NCBI RefSeq assembly: GCF_025460765.1
Contig: NZ_JAMWEG010000006.1
Span: 62,001 to 126,000 of the forward strand
DNA: 64,000 bases
Direction: 5' to 3'
From: Micromonospora sp. MA102
GTDB lineage: Bacteria; Actinomycetota; Actinomycetes; Mycobacteriales; Micromonosporaceae
The position numbers and the translations under genes were made by a program. Positions 61,894 through 64,000 of the stretch are shown one piece after another. Under the pieces are notes generated by a model, which was given only the letters and a program-made list of their open reading frames with translations, searched no databases and was not told the DNA's origin. Position 1 is the first letter of the stretch. Every line of letters starts with the position of its first letter.

Positions 61894-62613
61894 TCACCGC
61901 CGCCGCGGCGCGATGAGCCCCGACTCGTACGCCCACACGACCAGCTGGGCGCGGTCGCGGCAGTGCAGCTTGGTCATCGCCCGATTGACGTGGGTCTTGG
62001 CGGTCAACGGGCTGATCACCATGCCCTCGGCGATCTCGTCGTTGCTCAGCCCCCGGGCGACGAGCGCGACGACCTCCTGCTCCCGGGCGGTCAGCACGTC
62101 GCGGCCGGCCGCCGGGTCGGCCGGTCGGGGGCCGGCCACGAACTCGCTGATCAGCGAACGCGTGACCGCCGGGGCGAGCAGCGCGTCGCCGCGGGCCACG
62201 ACGCCGACGGCCTGCAGCAGGTCGGCGGGGTCGGCGTCCTTGAGCAGGAACCCGCTGGCGCCCGCGCGCAGGGCGGCGAAGACGTAGGAGTCGAGCCCGT
62301 AGTTGGTGAGGATGAGGACGCGGACCGCGGTGAGGTCGGGGTCGGCGGCGAGGCGCCGGGTGGCTTCGATGCCGTCGAGGCCCGGCATCTGCACGTCCAT
62401 CAACACGACGTCCGGCCGCAGGCGCCGGGCCAGGTGGACGGCCGAAGCGCCGTCGGCGGCCTCGCCGACGACCTCCAGACCCTCCTCGGCGTCGAGCAAC
62501 GCCCGGAAACCGGCCCGCATGAGGGCCTGGTCGTCGGCGAGCAGGACCCGGATGATGCCGCCCCGATCCGGGTCGGACCGGGCCGTCGGCACCTCGTGCG
62601 CACGCTCGGTCAT
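61894..62613 (-). CDS. NarL/FixJ response regulator (partner of the kinase at 62610)
   Basis: This 239-aa regulator has a receiver domain ([18 protein letters not shown]; phosphoacceptor D73 in [14 protein letters not shown] in [12 protein letters not shown]) and a LuxR-type HTH ([43 protein letters not shown]). ATGA overlap with the kinase stop codes for coupled translation. It has a short N-terminal extension of about 20 residues before the receiver domain; a later start is possible but lacks a better ribosome site. Confidence 0.95.
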   Translation of the reverse strand: MTERAHEVPTARSDPDRGGIIRVLLADDQALMRAGFRALLDAEEGLEVVGEAADGASAVHLARRLRPDVVLMDVQMPGLDGIEATRRLAADPDLTAVRVLILTNYGLDSYVFAALRAGASGFLLKDADPADLLQAVGVVARGDALLAPAVTRSLISEFVAGPRPADPAAGRDVLTAREQEVVALVARGLSNDEIAEGMVISPLTAKTHVNRAMTKLHCRDRAQLVVWAYESGLIAPRRR

Positions 62614-63797
62614 GCCGGCTGCCCGCTCCGGTCGGAGCCGTCACGACCCGTGGCGGACCGGGCCGGTGGGACCGGTCCGCCCAGCGGGAAGGTGGCCCGT
62701 ACCGTGAACCCGCCGCCGTCGCGGGCGGCGGCTCGCAGCGTGCCGCCCAGCCCGGTGACCCGTTCCCGCATGCCGCTCAGGCCCACCCCCGGTGTCACCG
62801 GCCGGACCGGCGACGCCTGACCGTCGTCGGTCACCGAGACGGTCAGCTGCGCCGGGGCGTACTCGACGTGGATCTCGGCGCTGGCCGGGCCGGCGTGGCG
62901 GGCCACGTTGGTCAGGGCCTCCTGGACGACGCGATACCCCGCCTGGTCGACCTCGGCGGGCAGTTCCCCGGGCTGACCGGTGACGGTCAACCGCACCGGT
63001 ACGCCGGCCGCGCGGGTCCGCTGGGCGAGTTCGTCGACCCGGGCCAGCCCGACGGGGTCCCCGTCCGACGGTGCGCGCAGGACGTCCAGTGTCGCCCGCA
63101 ACTCCCGCATCGCGGCGCTGCTGGCCTCCTGGATCGCCAGCAGCGTGGACGACGGTTCCTCGCCGTGCTTGCGGGCCAGGTGCACGGCGATCCCGGCCTG
63201 CACCTTGATCACGGAGATGTTGTGGGTCAGCGTGTCGTGCAGATCGCGGGCGATGCGCAGGCGCTCCTCCCCGGCGCGGCGCAACGCCATCTCCTCGCGG
63301 GTGCGTTCCGCCTCGACGGCCCGCTGCTCGACCTGTTCCAGGTACGCCCGGCGCTGCCGCGCGACGAGCCCGGCGACGTTGGCCGCGACGAACCAGCCCA
63401 GCAGCAGGGCGGTCCGCTCGGCGATCAGCTGGCCGGGCCGGCCGGCGGGCGCGACCGACATGTCGCGGGCCAGGAAGCCGCCGAGGAAGACGACGCTGGC
63501 CAGGGCGGCGACCGACCGGTGTCCCCGCCAGGCGGCCACGTAGACGACGCCGAGGACGGGGAACGCCGCGGACACCCCGGAATGGACCCGGACGTGGAGG
63601 GCCAGCATGGTGGCGGTCACCAGGCTCACCGCCACCACGGGGTGCCGCCGGCACACCGCCAGGGCCGCCGCCATGACCAGGACGAGGGCGACGTCGGCCA
63701 CCCCCACCGGCGCGGCGTCCGGCGCGATCGCGGCGTTGCCGAGCAGGAGGGCCCCGAGGGCGAGGCCGCTGAGGGCGTACGGCAGGTCGCGGCGCAT
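62610..63797 (-). CDS. NarL-type sensor histidine kinase
   Basis: This 395-aa kinase has about five N-terminal membrane helices, phosphoacceptor H187 in [22 protein letters not shown] and an HATPase domain ([34 protein letters not shown]). It resembles the DesK-type kinases that usually control an adjacent ABC exporter. I chose the ATG at 63797 because TACAGT lies 6 nt before it, implying a leaderless mRNA; an upstream start overlaps that box. The gene past it runs off the window. Confidence 0.93.
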   Translation of the reverse strand: MRRDLPYALSGLALGALLLGNAAIAPDAAPVGVADVALVLVMAAALAVCRRHPVVAVSLVTATMLALHVRVHSGVSAAFPVLGVVYVAAWRGHRSVAALASVVFLGGFLARDMSVAPAGRPGQLIAERTALLLGWFVAANVAGLVARQRRAYLEQVEQRAVEAERTREEMALRRAGEERLRIARDLHDTLTHNISVIKVQAGIAVHLARKHGEEPSSTLLAIQEASSAAMRELRATLDVLRAPSDGDPVGLARVDELAQRTRAAGVPVRLTVTGQPGELPAEVDQAGYRVVQEALTNVARHAGPASAEIHVEYAPAQLTVSVTDDGQASPVRPVTPGVGLSGMRERVTGLGGTLRAAARDGGGFTVRATFPLGGPVPPARSATGRDGSDRSGQPA

Positions 63798-63803
63798 GGT
63801 CGA

Positions 63804-63809
63804 ACTGTA
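63804..63809 (-). promoter_or_regulatory. -10 box TACAGT for the leaderless kinase gene
   Basis: TACAGT on the minus strand is followed by 6 nt and the ATG at 63797, without a Shine-Dalgarno. Confidence 0.55.
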
Positions 63810-63941
63810 GAACGGCGGTCGGCGGGGGAGCATCCCGCTTCCGTGGTAGACGGGGCGTACCGCGGGCGTGGTATCGACGGCCGGGCAAGTGCCTGCGGCG
63901 GCACGACGCTTTCCCGCCCTGCCGGGACAAGCATCGAACGC

Positions 63942-64000
63942 ATGACATACCGCTTCTTCACCCCCGAGAAGGCGTCGGCCGCGACGGGTCTCACCGCGGA
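63942..64000 (+). CDS. Start of a divergent gene, truncated at the window end
   Basis: The visible residues are MTYRFFTPEKASAATGLTA. No stop occurs before the window ends. The FFTPEKASAATGLT stretch looks like the first helices of a MerR-type or related helix-turn-helix protein, but 19 residues are too few for a call. AAGCAT lies 7 nt before the ATG as a possible weak -10 box. Confidence 0.35.
   Translation, partial: MTYRFFTPEKASAATGLTA

Overview
The window is uniformly very GC-rich, packed with short operons whose start and stop codons overlap. It encodes F420-type luciferase-like and deazaflavin-dependent enzymes, Tat-exported proteins, ECF and SigE-type sigma factors and many VOC, MarR, ArsR and YafY genes. 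This points to a chromosomal segment of a filamentous actinobacterium. A Micromonosporaceae-like host (Micromonospora or a relative) is my best guess, but the genus is inference. I see no rRNA, tRNA, CRISPR array, insertion sequence or prophage.

Region 1 (1-9.7 kb) is a reductive pyrimidine or hydantoin catabolic locus. A PucR-type regulator is followed on the minus strand by an NCS1 permease, a beta-ureidopropionase, a dihydropyrimidinase and a luciferase-like F420/flavin oxidoreductase. A class III aminotransferase and a CoA-acylating methylmalonate-semialdehyde dehydrogenase lie divergently. Together they would take a dihydropyrimidine through N-carbamoyl-beta-alanine, beta-alanine and malonate semialdehyde to acetyl-CoA. 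No dihydropyrimidine dehydrogenase is present here.

Region 2 (10.3-21.1 kb) is a LacI-controlled sugar locus. The minus-strand genes are LacI, a PF12831-type FAD oxidoreductase, a CUT1 ABC importer (binding protein and two permeases), a ROK kinase, a NanE-like epimerase and a DUF4127 protein. A secreted beta-propeller glycosidase-like protein is divergent. The 364-bp intergenic region carries three copies of one palindromic operator and mirror-image promoters. No recognised pathway combines this set, so it is the best candidate for an undescribed system.

Region 3 (21.2-48 kb) is a mosaic of small units. It holds a HEAT-type protein, VOC proteins, an AraC plus RibD-C pair, and a putative redox regulon (ferredoxin-reductase-like protein, FolE, two membrane proteins, and a Cys-rich winged-helix regulator). 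It also contains Holin-X and ChaB stress-type genes, an aromatic hydroxylase, an M1 peptidase lipoprotein, an AlkX/YcaQ-like protein, a soluble transhydrogenase, a MOSC protein, an ECF42 plus YCII pair and several regulators. Three short gene remnants (GNAT, VOC, SigJ C-terminus) sit between intact genes.

Region 4 (48-64 kb) has two NarL-type two-component systems, a SigE-type sigma factor with a membrane-bound partner, and a large S8 protease behind a CRP-like site. It also has a YafY/VOC divergent pair, an OsmC protein, an M6-like metallopeptidase and a D,D-carboxypeptidase. A truncated gene ends the window.

A cross-cutting feature is that about eighteen genes begin 6-7 nt after a TANNNT-like hexamer and have no Shine-Dalgarno sequence. 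They are therefore probably translated from leaderless mRNAs.
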